Shown: piece after piece, positions 44,515 to 53,948 of the stretch
Numbering within the stretch: position 1 is the first letter of the stretch
Layout: each line of letters starts with the position of its first letter
Position numbers and translations under genes: made by a program
The notes under the pieces: generated by a model
The model's database searches: none
Told to the model about the DNA's origin: nothing
Seen by the model: the letters and a program-made list of their open reading frames with translations, nothing else
NCBI GenBank assembly: GCA_035539135.1
Contig: DATLJD010000006.1
Location: 108,047 to 172,046 of the forward strand
From: JABFWF01 sp035539135
Lineage (GTDB): Bacteria; Pseudomonadota; Gammaproteobacteria; Xanthomonadales; Xanthomonadaceae
Length of the DNA stretch: 64,000 nt
Direction: 5' to 3'

Positions 44515-45591
44515 TTGTCCGAGTCATTAGAGCGTCACATTCTGGAGGGGGCTTCCCCCGTCGACGGGCCGTCACTGGCCACCACCGGGGCGCGGGTCCG
44601 GGTGGCTGCCAGCGACGGCCGCGCCGCGGTCGCCCTGACCCTGGGCTACCCCCTGGCGGGCGCCGGGGCCGAGGTCCTGCGGGCCCGGGTGGCCGCGGTC
44701 CTGGCCGGGCAGGGCCTGGAGCTGGCCAGCTTCGAGCTCGGCCACCGGGTGGCCGCCCACGCGGTCCAGCCCAACCTGTCGCCGCTGCCGCGGGTGCGCA
44801 ACGTCATCGCGGTCGGCTCCGGCAAGGGCGGGGTGGGCAAGTCCACCACCGCGGTCAACCTGGCCCTGGCGCTGGCCGCCGAGGGCGGCCGGGTCGGGGT
44901 GCTGGACGCCGACGTCTACGGCCCCAGCGTGCCGATGATGCTGGGGCTGTCGGGCAAGCCGGAGAGCCCGGACGGCAAGTCGATCGTGCCGCTGCGCGCG
45001 CATGGGGTGGAGGCGATGTCGATCGGCCTGCTGGTCGAACAGGACACCCCGATGATCTGGCGCGGGCCGATGGCCACCCAGGCGCTGACCCAGCTGCTCG
45101 AGCAGACCCTGTGGGGCGGCGACGAGGGCCTGGACTACCTGGTCGTCGACCTGCCGCCGGGCACCGGGGACATCCAGCTCACCCTGGCCCAGAAGATCCC
45201 GGTCGCCGGCGCGGTGATCGTCACCACGCCGCAGGACATCGCCACCCTGGACGCGCGCAAGGCGCTGAAGATGTTCGAGAAGGTGCAGGTGCCGGTGCTC
45301 GGCCTGCTGGAGAACATGGCAGTGCACGTGTGCAGCAACTGCGGCCACGTCGAGCACGTGTTCGGCCAGGGCGGCGGCGCGCGCATGGCCGCGCAGTACG
45401 ACGTGCCGCTGCTGGGCAGCCTGCCGCTGGAACTGGCGATCCGCGCACAGGGCGACGCCGGCGTGCCGATCGTCGCGGCGGCGCCGGAGTCGCGGGCGGC
45501 GCAAGCCTGCCGCGACGCCGCGCGCCGGGTCGCGCAGGCGCTGGCGGCGCGGCCGCGGGCGCCGGTGACGCTGGGCGCGCAACTGCTGTAG
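44515..45591 (+). CDS. Iron-sulfur cluster carrier ATPase Mrp/ApbC
   Basis: A 358-residue protein from TTG 44515. A reduced N-terminal domain (about 1-85, a remnant of DUF59) precedes the MinD-like ATPase. It has Walker A with the deviant Lys, [20 protein letters not shown], then [24 protein letters not shown] and the cluster-binding CSNCG. It transfers Fe-S clusters to target proteins, relevant to the many Fe-S enzymes around it (QueG, RsxB). It is divergent from the TonB-dependent receptor. Confidence 0.93.
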   Translation: MSESLERHILEGASPVDGPSLATTGARVRVAASDGRAAVALTLGYPLAGAGAEVLRARVAAVLAGQGLELASFELGHRVAAHAVQPNLSPLPRVRNVIAVGSGKGGVGKSTTAVNLALALAAEGGRVGVLDADVYGPSVPMMLGLSGKPESPDGKSIVPLRAHGVEAMSIGLLVEQDTPMIWRGPMATQALTQLLEQTLWGGDEGLDYLVVDLPPGTGDIQLTLAQKIPVAGAVIVTTPQDIATLDARKALKMFEKVQVPVLGLLENMAVHVCSNCGHVEHVFGQGGGARMAAQYDVPLLGSLPLELAIRAQGDAGVPIVAAAPESRAAQACRDAARRVAQALAARPRAPVTLGAQLL

Positions 45592-45679
45592 CGGCGTTCC
45601 CGTGCCGGCCCGGGCGACGGGCCGGCACCGCCCTTACAATCCGGCCTTCGCGCGGCCACGCAGGCCGCAGGGAATCCGC

Positions 45680-46249
45680 ATGACCATCAAGAGCGATCGC
45701 TGGATCCGGCGCATGGCCGAACAACACGGGATGATCGAGCCGTTCGAGCCGGGCCAGGTCAAGACCGCCGCCGACGGCCACCGCATCGTCAGTTACGGCA
45801 CCTCCAGCTACGGCTACGACGTGCGCTGCTCGCGCGAGTTCAAGGTGTTCACCAACATCAACTCGACGATCGTCGACCCCAAGCACTTCGATCCGAAGAG
45901 CTTCGTCGACGTCGAGGCGGACGTGTGCATCATTCCGCCGAACTCGTTCGCGCTGGCGCGCACCGTCGAGTACTTCCGCATCCCGCGCGACGTGCTGGTG
46001 GTGTGCCTGGGCAAGAGCACCTACGCGCGCTGCGGGATCATCGTCAACGTGACGCCGCTGGAGCCGGAGTGGGAGGGCCACGTCACCCTCGAGTTCTCCA
46101 ACACCACGCCGCTGCCGGCGCGGATCTACGCCAACGAGGGCGTCGCGCAGATGCTGTTCTACCAGTCCGACGAAGTCTGCGAGACCTCGTACAAGGACCG
46201 CGGCGGCAAGTACCAGGGGCAGACCGGGGTCACCTTGCCGCGCACCTGA
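45680..46249 (+). CDS. dcd: dCTP deaminase
   Basis: A 189-residue trimeric dUTPase-fold enzyme from ATG 45680. Motifs: SDRWIRRMA at the start, [53 protein letters not shown] and [18 protein letters not shown], with the catalytic Glu in the last. It deaminates dCTP to dUTP for thymidylate synthesis. Length matches the E. coli enzyme (193 residues). Confidence 0.96.
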   Translation: MTIKSDRWIRRMAEQHGMIEPFEPGQVKTAADGHRIVSYGTSSYGYDVRCSREFKVFTNINSTIVDPKHFDPKSFVDVEADVCIIPPNSFALARTVEYFRIPRDVLVVCLGKSTYARCGIIVNVTPLEPEWEGHVTLEFSNTTPLPARIYANEGVAQMLFYQSDEVCETSYKDRGGKYQGQTGVTLPRT

Positions 46250-46299
46250 CGCGGCGGGCCATACGCTGGCACGCGGATGTTCCCGGCGGAAGGCGCGGC

Positions 46300-46776
46300 G
46301 TGAGCGAGGCGAAGCGGATCCGGCTCCTGCGTGCGATTGCGTTCGCCGCCGGCGCGCTGTGGGCCGCGCCGAACACCGCGCTCGGCCTGGTCGCCGGCGC
46401 GGCCGCGCTGGCGTTCGGGGCGAAGCCGCGCTGGCATCCGGGGGCGCGCGCGCTGGTCTTCCAGCGCTTCCCGTGGGGGCCGGGCGGCGCGCTCACCCTC
46501 GGCAACGTGATCCTGCACACCGGCGCCAGCCTCGACGTCGGCTGCCGCACCTACGCGCATCGCGCCGGTGAATGCGAGGAGCCGGCGATCAGCCTCGCCG
46601 CGCACGAACACGCGCACGTGCTGCAGTACATGGCGCTCGGCCCGCTGTTCCTGCCGCTGTACCTGGCGTGCGGCGGGGTTGGTGCGCGCAATCCGTTCGA
46701 GCGCGCCGCCGACCGCTACGCGCAGACCGGCCGCGGCTGGTGGCCGTGGGCGCCGACGAACGGTCGCGCCGATTGA
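46300..46776 (+). CDS. Small membrane protein with HExxH motif
   Basis: A 158-residue protein from GTG 46300, 50 bp after dcd. Its N-terminus is hydrophobic (about residues 10-37), and the centre contains HEHAHVLQYMALGP (about 105-120). HEHAH fits the HExxH zinc-protease motif and looks like the HExxHVxQ stretch of DUF4157-type domains. A second hydrophobic stretch overlaps LFLPLYLACG, and the C-terminus reads NPFERAADRYAQ. I recognise no named family with certainty. It may be a degenerate or miniature metalloprotease; activity is not proven. Confidence 0.7.
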   Translation: MSEAKRIRLLRAIAFAAGALWAAPNTALGLVAGAAALAFGAKPRWHPGARALVFQRFPWGPGGALTLGNVILHTGASLDVGCRTYAHRAGECEEPAISLAAHEHAHVLQYMALGPLFLPLYLACGGVGARNPFERAADRYAQTGRGWWPWAPTNGRAD

Positions 46777-46940
46777 CGGTGCGCTCACCGCCACCGCGCT
46801 AGCCTGCACGCGTCGAGGAAGGACAGACACCGCAGGCACCGGTCAGACCGGACCCGCAATGTCCGTCATCTTCGGCACAGAAGGCTCGGCCTGCCACGAC
46901 GACCATCGTGGCGACCGGGCCTTCACCTTTTTCGTCCAAC

Positions 46941-46962
46941 AAAAAACCGCGCGGGGGCGCGG
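46941..46962 (-). terminator. Terminator after tRNA-Leu(CAA)
   Basis: On the minus strand CCGCGC-CCCC-GCGCGG is followed directly by six T, 2 bp after the tRNA CCA end. The 187 bp between the HExxH gene and this tRNA otherwise hold only a small hairpin (46893-46912) and no gene. Confidence 0.9.
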
Positions 46963-46963
46963 C

Positions 46964-47051
46964 TGGTGCCGGAAGTGGGACTCGAACCCACACGCTTTTG
47001 AGGGGCGGCGGATTTTGAGTCCGCTGCGTCTACCGATTCCGCCATTCCGGC
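46964..47051 (-). tRNA. tRNA-Leu (anticodon CAA)
   Basis: An 88-nt gene with encoded CCA. The acceptor stem is GCCGGAA/TTCCGGC, the anticodon arm GCGGA-CTCAAAA-TCCGC gives CAA, and the long variable arm is typical of leucine tRNAs. It reads UUG. Confidence 0.96.
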
Positions 47052-47086
47052 GCGGGCGCGCAGTATATCCGACGCCCCGCGTCGCT

Positions 47087-47539
47087 TCAGAAGCCGCCGT
47101 GGCGCGCCATCGCCGCGGCCAGCACGAAGATCAGCGCGACCAGCGCCAGTTCCAGGCGCAGGACGCGGCGCAGGCGCGGCTGCTGGTCCGGCGCGGGCGC
47201 GAAGTCCGGATCGGCGCGCAGCGCGCGGCGCCAGCGCAGGAAGCGCACGGTGGGCAGGATCGACAGCAGGCCGACCAGCAGGAAGGCGCAGAGCTTGGCG
47301 TGGAACCAGGGGTTGTGCAGGTAGAAGTCGTGCCCCTTGACGCCGAAGGCGATGCGGCACAGCCCGACCACCAGCAGCAGCCCGGCGCAGGCGCCGTAAC
47401 CGGCGTCCAGGCGGGCCACGCGCCGCAGCGTGGGCGGGTCGAGCGCGCCGCGCAGCAGCACGGCTTCCGCCACCAGCATGGCGACGAGGCCGAACACCAG
47501 CAGGTGGTGGCCGGCGGCGAGCAGCAGGTCGGTCAGCAT
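47087..47539 (-). CDS. DUF2214 family membrane protein
   Basis: A 150-residue protein from ATG 47539 with four predicted membrane helices (about 5-28, 45-64, 82-101, 126-145). DUF2214 features include HHLLVFGLVAMLVAEAVLL, RIAFGVKGHDFYLHNPWFHAK and LLVGLLSILPTVRFLRWRR. The conserved His residues in the first and third segments hint at a cofactor or metal, but the family has no known function. It stands alone, downstream of a tRNA gene's 5' end. Confidence 0.86.
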   Translation of the reverse strand: MLTDLLLAAGHHLLVFGLVAMLVAEAVLLRGALDPPTLRRVARLDAGYGACAGLLLVVGLCRIAFGVKGHDFYLHNPWFHAKLCAFLLVGLLSILPTVRFLRWRRALRADPDFAPAPDQQPRLRRVLRLELALVALIFVLAAAMARHGGF

Positions 47540-47624
47540 GGCGGCTCCGTGGCGGGAGGGCCATCACGGTAAGCGAAGCGGCGCCGTCGGTCAGCTGACG
47601 GATGTCATGTCGCGGGGTGACGCG

Positions 47625-48218
47625 TCAGGCGGCTTCGTCGGTCTTCAGCTGCGCGCTCTCGCGCAGGTACCACTCGCCCGCCTGCGGCTGGAACTTCGAG
47701 CAGCAGGCCATCTCCGCCTTGTAGATGTGCAGCGAGATCGCGATCGCGTCGCTGCTGGCATTGCGGATGGTGTGGTATTCGTGCGGCGGGATCAGGCTGC
47801 CGGCGCTGCCGGGTCCGGCGTGGATGCCGCCGGCGGCGCGGAAGCGGTAGCGCTCGCCGTCGCGTTCGATCAGTTCGTACTGGACGATCTCCAGCTCGCC
47901 CTTCCAGACGCCCTCCACGCACCACAGGCCGGCGTGGTCGTGCACCGGCGTGCCCTGGCCGGGCGCCCAGGTCATCGCCACCACGCTGTAGCCGTGGCGC
48001 GGGCTGCGGTACAGCTCGCGGCGCGCGTAGTGGTCGGCGACCGGTTCATGCACGCAGGCAGGCAGCTGCACCTCGCGGTCGCGGATCAGCCGGCACAGGG
48101 CGTTGCGCAGGGCGGCGGTGATCGCGTGCTCGTCGCCGGCGCCGAGCGCGGCGTCGATCGCGGCGACCAGCTTGGCCTGGCCGGGAAAATCGGTGTCCGG
48201 GAGGCACGGATCGGTCAT
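47625..48218 (-). CDS. Cysteine dioxygenase family cupin (thiol dioxygenase)
   Basis: A 197-residue cupin from ATG 48218. The first cupin motif is TPVHDHAGLWCVEGVWKGELE with the His-x-His iron ligands, and the second is PPHEYHTIRNAS with the third His. Such enzymes add O2 to a thiol (cysteine or 3-mercaptopropionate) to make the sulfinate. A Cys lies close after the HxH, but the Cys-Tyr crosslink partner cannot be confirmed. It lies upstream-adjacent to metX, so a role in sulfur amino-acid turnover is plausible. Confidence 0.86.
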   Translation of the reverse strand: MTDPCLPDTDFPGQAKLVAAIDAALGAGDEHAITAALRNALCRLIRDREVQLPACVHEPVADHYARRELYRSPRHGYSVVAMTWAPGQGTPVHDHAGLWCVEGVWKGELEIVQYELIERDGERYRFRAAGGIHAGPGSAGSLIPPHEYHTIRNASSDAIAISLHIYKAEMACCSKFQPQAGEWYLRESAQLKTDEAA

Positions 48219-48307
48219 GCGGCGATTCTAGTCCGGAATGACGCGGGTTGCGGCCGCAGCCTGTGCAATGCCTGCCGTACCGCGACGCATGGACGCGGCC
48301 GACGTGC

Positions 48308-49423
48308 CTACAGCGCGGCGAGGAACTCGCCGACCGCCGGCCCGAAACGCTCGAAATCCACCAGGAACGCGTCGTGGCCCTGCGGCGACTCCAGCGGCAG
48401 GAAGCGTGCGTCCGCGCCACCCGCGCGCAGGCCGTCGGCGACCTGCTCCTGCTGCTGCAACGGGAACAGGATGTCGGTGTGCACGCCGATCGCCAGCGCC
48501 TTCTCCACCCGGATCCGGGCCAGCGCCCGCATCACGTCGCCGCCGCCGTGCTCGGCGAGGTCGAACCAGTCCATCGAGCGGCTGAGGTAGAGGTAGCAGT
48601 TGGGATCGAAGCGGCGCACGAAGCGGCGCGCGTGCGCTTCCAGGTAGCTTTCGACCTCGAACTCGAGGCCGAACGGATCCTCGTCGTCGCGGCGGTCCGA
48701 ATCCAGCCGCACGCGGCCGAAGCGGCCGTCCCATTCCAGCGCCGAGCGGTAGGTGATCACGCCGAGCTTGCGCGCCATCCGCATGCCGGCCTCGGGGTAG
48801 TGCGCCTCGTCGTAGTGGCCGTTGTTCCAGGCCGGGTCGAGCCGGATCGCCTCGCGCTGCAGCGAGCGGATCGCGATCGAGAACGGCAACGCGTGCGCGC
48901 TGCCCGAGATGTTGACGTGGTGGCGCGCCAGCCCCGGGTGGCGCAGCAGGAACGCGAGCGCGGTCATCCCGCCCATCGAGTTGCCGATCACGCAGGCGAG
49001 CCGGTCGATGCCGAGCGCGCGCACGACCTGCGCCGCCGCGTCCGCGCCGTCCTCGATCGACAGTTCGGGGAAGGCGAGGCGGTACGGCTCGCCGGTCGCC
49101 GGATCGACGGAGGCGGGGCCGGTCGAGCCCTTGCAGCTGCCCAGCGGATTGACGCAGACCACGAACCAGCGGTCGGTGTCGATCGGTTTGCCCGGGCCCA
49201 GCATCGCCTCCCACCAGCCCGGCTCGGGATTCGCCTCGCTGGCGGCGGCGTGCGCGTCGGGCGACAGGCCCGGCAGGATCAGGATCGCGTTGTCGCGCGC
49301 GGCGTTCGGCGCGCCCCAGGTTTCGTAGGCGATGCGTGCGCCATGCAGGCTGCCGCCGCGCTTCATGGCGAACGGCGAGGACAGGGCGAGGAAGCGGGTG
49401 CCGGGCGGGATGAACTCGGTCAT
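48308..49423 (-). CDS. metX: Homoserine O-acyltransferase (MetX family, probably succinyl type)
   Basis: A 371-residue alpha/beta-hydrolase from ATG 49423. It shows the oxyanion region ILILPGLSPDAHA, the nucleophile elbow VIGNSMGGMTAL with the catalytic Ser, an Asp in IGVHTDILFPL and the His in PQGHDAFLVDF. The NPLGSCKGSTGP segment is typical of MetX. It activates homoserine for methionine synthesis. Biochemical work shows that xanthomonad MetX proteins use succinyl-CoA, so the enzyme is probably a succinyltransferase by descent. No SAM riboswitch is apparent upstream. Confidence 0.9.
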   Translation of the reverse strand: MTEFIPPGTRFLALSSPFAMKRGGSLHGARIAYETWGAPNAARDNAILILPGLSPDAHAAASEANPEPGWWEAMLGPGKPIDTDRWFVVCVNPLGSCKGSTGPASVDPATGEPYRLAFPELSIEDGADAAAQVVRALGIDRLACVIGNSMGGMTALAFLLRHPGLARHHVNISGSAHALPFSIAIRSLQREAIRLDPAWNNGHYDEAHYPEAGMRMARKLGVITYRSALEWDGRFGRVRLDSDRRDDEDPFGLEFEVESYLEAHARRFVRRFDPNCYLYLSRSMDWFDLAEHGGGDVMRALARIRVEKALAIGVHTDILFPLQQQEQVADGLRAGGADARFLPLESPQGHDAFLVDFERFGPAVGEFLAAL

Positions 49424-49511
49424 GCGGGGCCTGCGTCGCGGGGAAGCACGCGGGCAACGCGGCCCGGCGCCGCGTCATTGTCGCAAAAGCCGGAGGGTCG
49501 TCGCCGGCGAC

Positions 49512-50522
49512 CTATTCCCGCGCCTGTCCGATCCGCAGCTCCACCGGCGCGCTGGCGGGCAAGGTGACGCGCACCGGCGCCGATTCGAGGTCGCCCGCCT
49601 GCGGCGTCGCGTTGCCGCTGGCGGAAATGCGAGCGACCAGCTCCACCTCGCGCTGTGCGGACAGCTTGCCGGTCGGCATCGGGCTGTCGGCGTCGTCCAG
49701 GGTAACGGTGAGCGGCAATTCGGCAGCCTGCCGGCGTTCGACCGCGATCGGCATCGGCGGCCCGCCCGGCGCGCGCGCGATCACGAACACCGTGGCGTCG
49801 CCGCGCAGGCGCACGCGTTCGGCCAGCTGCGGGTCGAGCGCGACGTGTACCGTCAGCGTGCCCTGCGCCGGCGGGGCGTCCGCGGGCTCGGGCAACGGCG
49901 GCAGCCCGGCGTCCTTGCGCGCGGCCTGGATCTGCTCGCGCAGCGGGACCGCCGTGCGCGGATCGACCTGCGCCAGCAGCGGCTCCCAGGTCGCGGCCGC
50001 GTCCGCCGGCTGGCCGGCCTGGCGCTGCGACACGCCGAGCAGCCAGCGCGCGCGCTGGTGCTGCGGCTGCACCTCGAGTGCGTGCCGCAGCCAGCCGATC
50101 GCCTGCGCGTCGAAGCGGTGCTGCGCATCGGCCATCGCCCGCGCCTGCGCGGCCTCCGACAGCACGTCGGGATCGTCCGGCGCGAGGGTCGCGGCGCGGC
50201 CGAGCGCGTCGCGCGCCTTCGCCGCATCGCCTTCGGCGGTGTAGGCGCGGCCGAGCAGGCGCCAGCCGTCGGCGTCGGCGGGCGATTGCGCGAGCTGGGC
50301 TTCCAGTCGCGCGATCGCTTCCGGCAGCGTGGCCGGCGCGGCACGCATGGCCGGGTCGAGCGCGGCCGGGGTGCCGACCAGCAGGTACAGCGACGCAGCC
50401 GAGAGCACCACGGCCGCGGCCAGCGCCAGCGACACCGCGCGCGTGCCGTGCCACAGCGGGCGCAGCACGAGGGCCAGCACCAGGACCAGCACCACCGCCG
50501 CGGCGGCGAGGAAAGCGACCAT
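49512..50522 (-). CDS. ccmI: Cytochrome c maturation protein CcmI (apocytochrome chaperone)
   Basis: A 336-residue protein from ATG 50522, overlapping the ccmH stop by one base. It has two N-terminal membrane helices (about 2-22 and 30-52). TPR repeats (about 65-175, including ADADGWRLLGRAYTAEGD) form the periplasmic domain that binds the C-terminal helix of apocytochrome c. An Ala/Pro-rich beta domain follows at the C-terminus. It is the last gene of the ccm operon; in E. coli this part is fused to CcmH. Confidence 0.9.
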   Translation of the reverse strand: MVAFLAAAAVVLVLVLALVLRPLWHGTRAVSLALAAAVVLSAASLYLLVGTPAALDPAMRAAPATLPEAIARLEAQLAQSPADADGWRLLGRAYTAEGDAAKARDALGRAATLAPDDPDVLSEAAQARAMADAQHRFDAQAIGWLRHALEVQPQHQRARWLLGVSQRQAGQPADAAATWEPLLAQVDPRTAVPLREQIQAARKDAGLPPLPEPADAPPAQGTLTVHVALDPQLAERVRLRGDATVFVIARAPGGPPMPIAVERRQAAELPLTVTLDDADSPMPTGKLSAQREVELVARISASGNATPQAGDLESAPVRVTLPASAPVELRIGQARE

Positions 50523-50968
50523 CACCACTCCTGCCCGTCGTCTTCGGCGACCGCGCCGGCGCGGCCGCCGCCATGCCGGCGCACGACCAGCCCGACCACC
50601 ACGCCGCCGGCCAGCAGCAGCACCAGCGGACCGAACCACAGCAGCCAGGTGCGCCCTTCCACCCGCGGCTTGTACAGCACGAACTCGCCGTAGCGGGCGA
50701 CCAGGTAATCCTCGATCTGCGCATCGCTGCGGCCTTCGCGCATCAGCGCCAGCACCTCGCGGCGCAGGTCGTGGGCGATCTGCGCGTTGGAGTCGGCCAG
50801 CGACTGGTTCTGGCACATCACGCAGCGCAATTCGGCGACCAGGTGATGGAAGCGCTGCTCCTCGGTGCGGTCGTTGAACTGCAGCGGTGCGGGATCGCTG
50901 GCCTGGGCGAACGCGGACAGCGGTGCCAGCAGCGCCAGCAGCAACGCCAGCAGGGCGGCGCGTTTCAT
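50522..50968 (-). CDS. ccmH: Cytochrome c maturation protein CcmH
   Basis: A 148-residue thiol oxidoreductase from ATG 50968. A signal peptide (1-23, ending AFAQ) is followed by the redox motif LRCVMCQNQSLADSNA and GRSDAQIEDYLVARYGEFVLY. A membrane anchor (about 105-128) completes it. It keeps the apocytochrome heme-binding cysteines reduced. It overlaps both ccmG and ccmI, so the operon end is tightly coupled. Confidence 0.95.
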   Translation of the reverse strand: MKRAALLALLLALLAPLSAFAQASDPAPLQFNDRTEEQRFHHLVAELRCVMCQNQSLADSNAQIAHDLRREVLALMREGRSDAQIEDYLVARYGEFVLYKPRVEGRTWLLWFGPLVLLLAGGVVVGLVVRRHGGGRAGAVAEDDGQEW

Positions 50969-51519
50969 CGCGCGGCCCCCGCCTTCGCCAGTTCCGGCAG
51001 CAGCTCGTCGGCGATGATCGCGTCGCTCAGCGGGCCGACGTGCTTCCAGCGCACGATGCCGCGCGCGTCCACGAGGAAGGTCTCCGGCGCGCCGTAGATG
51101 CCCCAGTCGAGCGCGTAGCGGCTGTCGTAGTCGGCGACCACCAGCCAGTACGGGTTGCCGAACTGCTCGAGCCAGCGCTTGGCGTCGGCCGGCTCGTCCT
51201 TCCAGTTGTAGCCGACCACGCGCACGCGCTTGGTCTCGGCGAAGCGGGTCAGCACCGGGTGCTCGTCGCGGCAGGCCGGGCACCAGCTGCCCCACACGTT
51301 GAGCACGAAGGGCGCGCCCTTGAGCTCGTCGAGGGTGACCAGCCGGCCGGGCTCGTGCAGCGCCGGCAGCGCGAACGCCGGCGCCGGCTTGCCGATCAGC
51401 GGCGAGGGCAGGGCCTCGCGGTTCGGCTTGCGGCTCAGCCACACGCCGGCGGCCAGCAGCGCGGCGAGCGCGAAGAAGATCGCCAGCGGCAGCCAGCGCG
51501 AGGCGCGGATCGCGTTCAT
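50965..51519 (-). CDS. ccmG: Thiol:disulfide interchange protein CcmG (DsbE)
   Basis: A 184-residue thioredoxin-like protein from ATG 51519. It has one N-terminal membrane anchor (about 10-28), then the CxxC active site in WGSWCPACRDEHPVL and the cis-Pro in YGAPETFLVD. GVYGAPE-like text is the CcmG acidic motif region. It passes reducing power from DsbD or CcdA to CcmH and the apocytochrome. Coupled by ATGA to ccmF and ccmH. Confidence 0.94.
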   Translation of the reverse strand: MNAIRASRWLPLAIFFALAALLAAGVWLSRKPNREALPSPLIGKPAPAFALPALHEPGRLVTLDELKGAPFVLNVWGSWCPACRDEHPVLTRFAETKRVRVVGYNWKDEPADAKRWLEQFGNPYWLVVADYDSRYALDWGIYGAPETFLVDARGIVRWKHVGPLSDAIIADELLPELAKAGAAR

Positions 51520-53447
51520 GCCTGTCCTTCCTGCCGGCGTGGTTCGCTGCGGAAGCGCCGGTCCATCGCGGTGACGAAGCCGCCGAGCGCCATCAGCAGC
51601 GCGCCCAGCCAGATCCAGCGCACGAACGGCTTGACGTGCACGCGCAGTGCCCAGCTGCCGTTGCCGAGCGGCTCGCCGAGCGCGACGTAGAGGTCGCGCT
51701 TCAGCCCGGCCGCGATCGCCGCCTCGGTCATGACCTGGCCGCCGCTGGCGTAGGCGCGCTTTTCCGGGTGCAGCACGGTCAGCGGGCGATCGTCGCGCAG
51801 CACCTGCACGGTGCCGCGGTCGGCGGTGTAGTTGGGCCCTTCGCGGTGCTGCACGCCGTCGAAGCGGAAGGCGTAGCGGCCGAGTTCGACGCTTTGCCCG
51901 GGCGCGACGGCGAGCTCGCGCTGCTGGCTCAACCCCTCGACCAGCAGTGCGCCGACCAGGAACACCGCGATGCCGGCGTGGGCCAGGGTCATGCCGATCA
52001 TCTCGCGGGTGAGCGGGCTGCGGCTGGCGCGCAGTCGCTGCCAGACGAAGCGCGCGGTGCCGGCCGCGACCCAGGTGGCCGCCGCGAGCCCGGCCGCGGT
52101 CTTCCACGGGCCGCGCGGCGCCATGAAGTACGCGACCACCGCCACGCCGGCCGCCAGCCCCAGCCACGGCAGCAGCATCGCCAATGGCTTCGAAGGCTGC
52201 TCACGCTGCCAGCGGGTCAGCGGTCCGAACGGCAGCAGCAGCACCAGCGGCGTCATCAGCACGGTGAACAGCAGCGCGAAGTAGGGCGGGCCGACCGAGA
52301 TCTTGCCGAGTTCCAGCGCGTCGGCCAGCAGCGGATACAGCGTGCCGAGCAGCACCATCGCGCAGGCGGAGGTCAGCAGCAGGTTGTTGACCAGCAGCAG
52401 CGTTTCGCGCGAGGACGCGGCGAAGGGCGCGCCGTCGTCGCCTGAGGGCGCGCGCAGCGCGTACAGCAGCAGCGAGCCGCCGATGACGATGCCGAGGAAG
52501 ATCAGGATGAACAGGCCGCGGGTGGGGTCGGCGGCGAACGCGTGCACGCTGGTCAGCACGCCCGAGCGCACCAGGAAGGTGCCCAGCAGCGACAGCGAGA
52601 ATGCGGCGATGGCGAGCAATAAAGTCCAGCCGCGGAAGCTGCCGCGCTTCTCGGTCACCGCCTGCGAGTGCAGCAGCGCCGCGCCGGCCAGCCACGGCAT
52701 GAAGCTGGCGTTCTCGACCGGATCCCAGAACCACCAGCCGCCCCAGCCGAGCTCGTAATAGGCCCACCACGAGCCGATCGCGATGCCGAGGGTGAGGAAG
52801 CCCCAGGCGACGTTGGTCCACGGCCGCGTCCAGCGCAGCCAGCGCGCGTCCAGCGTGCCACCGAGCAGCGCCGCGATCGCGAATGCGAACGGCACCGAGA
52901 AGCCGACGTAGCCCAGGTACAGCAGCGGCGGGTGCGCGATCATCCCCGGGTCCTGCAGCAGCGGGTTGAGGTCGCGTCCTTCGCCGGCCGCCGGCAGCAG
53001 CCGCTCGAACGGGTTGCTGGTGAAGATCAGGAAGGCGAGGAAGCCGAGCGCGACCAGCCCCATCACGCCCAGCACGCGCGCGATGACCTCGGCCGGCAGC
53101 CGCCTGGAGAAGCGCGCGACCGCCCCGGTCCACAGCGCCAGGATCAGCGCCCACAGCAGCAGCGAGCCTTCGTGCGCGCCCCACACCGCGGTGATGCGGT
53201 AGTACCAGGGCAGCAACGAGTTGCTGTTCTCGGCGACGTAGCGCAGCGAGAAGTCCTGCTGCACGAAGCCGAGGGTGAGCACCACGAAGGCGAGCACCAC
53301 CAGGCCGAGCTGCGCGTACGCCGCCGGCCGCGCGACCGCCATCCACGCGCCGATCCCGCGCTTCGCGCCGGCCAGCGGCAGCGCCGCCTGCAGCGCGGCC
53401 ACCAGCAGGGCGAGGATCAGCGCGAACTGGCCGAGTTCGGGCAGCAC
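51516..53447 (-). CDS. ccmF: Heme lyase subunit CcmF
   Basis: A 643-residue multi-spanning membrane protein from GTG 53447. The WWD domain reads ELGWGGWWFWDPVENASF, and the flanking His residues that bind heme lie in MIAHPPLLYLGYVGF and in later helices. About 14-15 membrane helices are expected. CcmF takes heme from holo-CcmE and attaches it to apocytochrome c. It begins 2 bp after the ccmE stop. Confidence 0.96.
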   Translation of the reverse strand: MLPELGQFALILALLVAALQAALPLAGAKRGIGAWMAVARPAAYAQLGLVVLAFVVLTLGFVQQDFSLRYVAENSNSLLPWYYRITAVWGAHEGSLLLWALILALWTGAVARFSRRLPAEVIARVLGVMGLVALGFLAFLIFTSNPFERLLPAAGEGRDLNPLLQDPGMIAHPPLLYLGYVGFSVPFAFAIAALLGGTLDARWLRWTRPWTNVAWGFLTLGIAIGSWWAYYELGWGGWWFWDPVENASFMPWLAGAALLHSQAVTEKRGSFRGWTLLLAIAAFSLSLLGTFLVRSGVLTSVHAFAADPTRGLFILIFLGIVIGGSLLLYALRAPSGDDGAPFAASSRETLLLVNNLLLTSACAMVLLGTLYPLLADALELGKISVGPPYFALLFTVLMTPLVLLLPFGPLTRWQREQPSKPLAMLLPWLGLAAGVAVVAYFMAPRGPWKTAAGLAAATWVAAGTARFVWQRLRASRSPLTREMIGMTLAHAGIAVFLVGALLVEGLSQQRELAVAPGQSVELGRYAFRFDGVQHREGPNYTADRGTVQVLRDDRPLTVLHPEKRAYASGGQVMTEAAIAAGLKRDLYVALGEPLGNGSWALRVHVKPFVRWIWLGALLMALGGFVTAMDRRFRSEPRRQEGQA

Positions 53448-53449
53448 GG

Positions 53450-53935
53450 CTACTGGTCCATCGACGGCTGGCCCGTCGCCGGCGTGGCGCCTTCGTCCTG
53501 CACGCCGTGCTTGCGGTGCGCCACGCCCATCTTGTCGGCGACTTCCTTCGGCATGTAGGTCTCGTCGTGCTTGGCCAGCACCTGCTCGGCGACGAAGGTG
53601 CCGTCCTGCATGCGGCCGGTCGCGATCACCGCCTGCTTCTCGCGGAACAGGTCGGGCAGGATGCCGGTGTAGACGACCGGCAACGTGGCGTCGCCGTCGT
53701 CGACCGCGAAATGCGCTTCCAGCGAGCCGGGCGCGCGCTGGAACGAACCTTCCGCGACCATCCCGCCGAGGCGGAAACGGGCGTGTTGCCCGGCCTCGCC
53801 GCGCAGCACTTCCGAGGGCGTATACAGGTAGGCGACGTTGCGCTGCAGGGCCAGCGCGATCAGCGCGGTGGCGATCGCGGCGGCGGCGAGCAGGGCGAGG
53901 ATCAGCAGCAGGCGGCGCTTGCGGGTGGGGTGCAT
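53450..53935 (-). CDS. ccmE: Heme chaperone CcmE
   Basis: A 161-residue membrane-anchored OB-fold protein from ATG 53935. The N-terminal helix (8-29) anchors it. The covalent heme site is [11 protein letters not shown], with the conserved His and Tyr. GGMVAEGSF and [21 protein letters not shown] are core OB-fold segments. It carries heme from the CcmABCD loader to CcmF. An A-rich tract lies directly before the start. Confidence 0.95.
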   Translation of the reverse strand: MHPTRKRRLLLILALLAAAAIATALIALALQRNVAYLYTPSEVLRGEAGQHARFRLGGMVAEGSFQRAPGSLEAHFAVDDGDATLPVVYTGILPDLFREKQAVIATGRMQDGTFVAEQVLAKHDETYMPKEVADKMGVAHRKHGVQDEGATPATGQPSMDQ

Positions 53936-53948
53936 TGCTTTTTTTCCG

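Noticed and set aside
49424..49511. A SAM-type riboswitch or other leader for metX
   Set aside because: The leader before metX is short and overlaps the ccmI end region; no conserved helix arrangement could be recognised.
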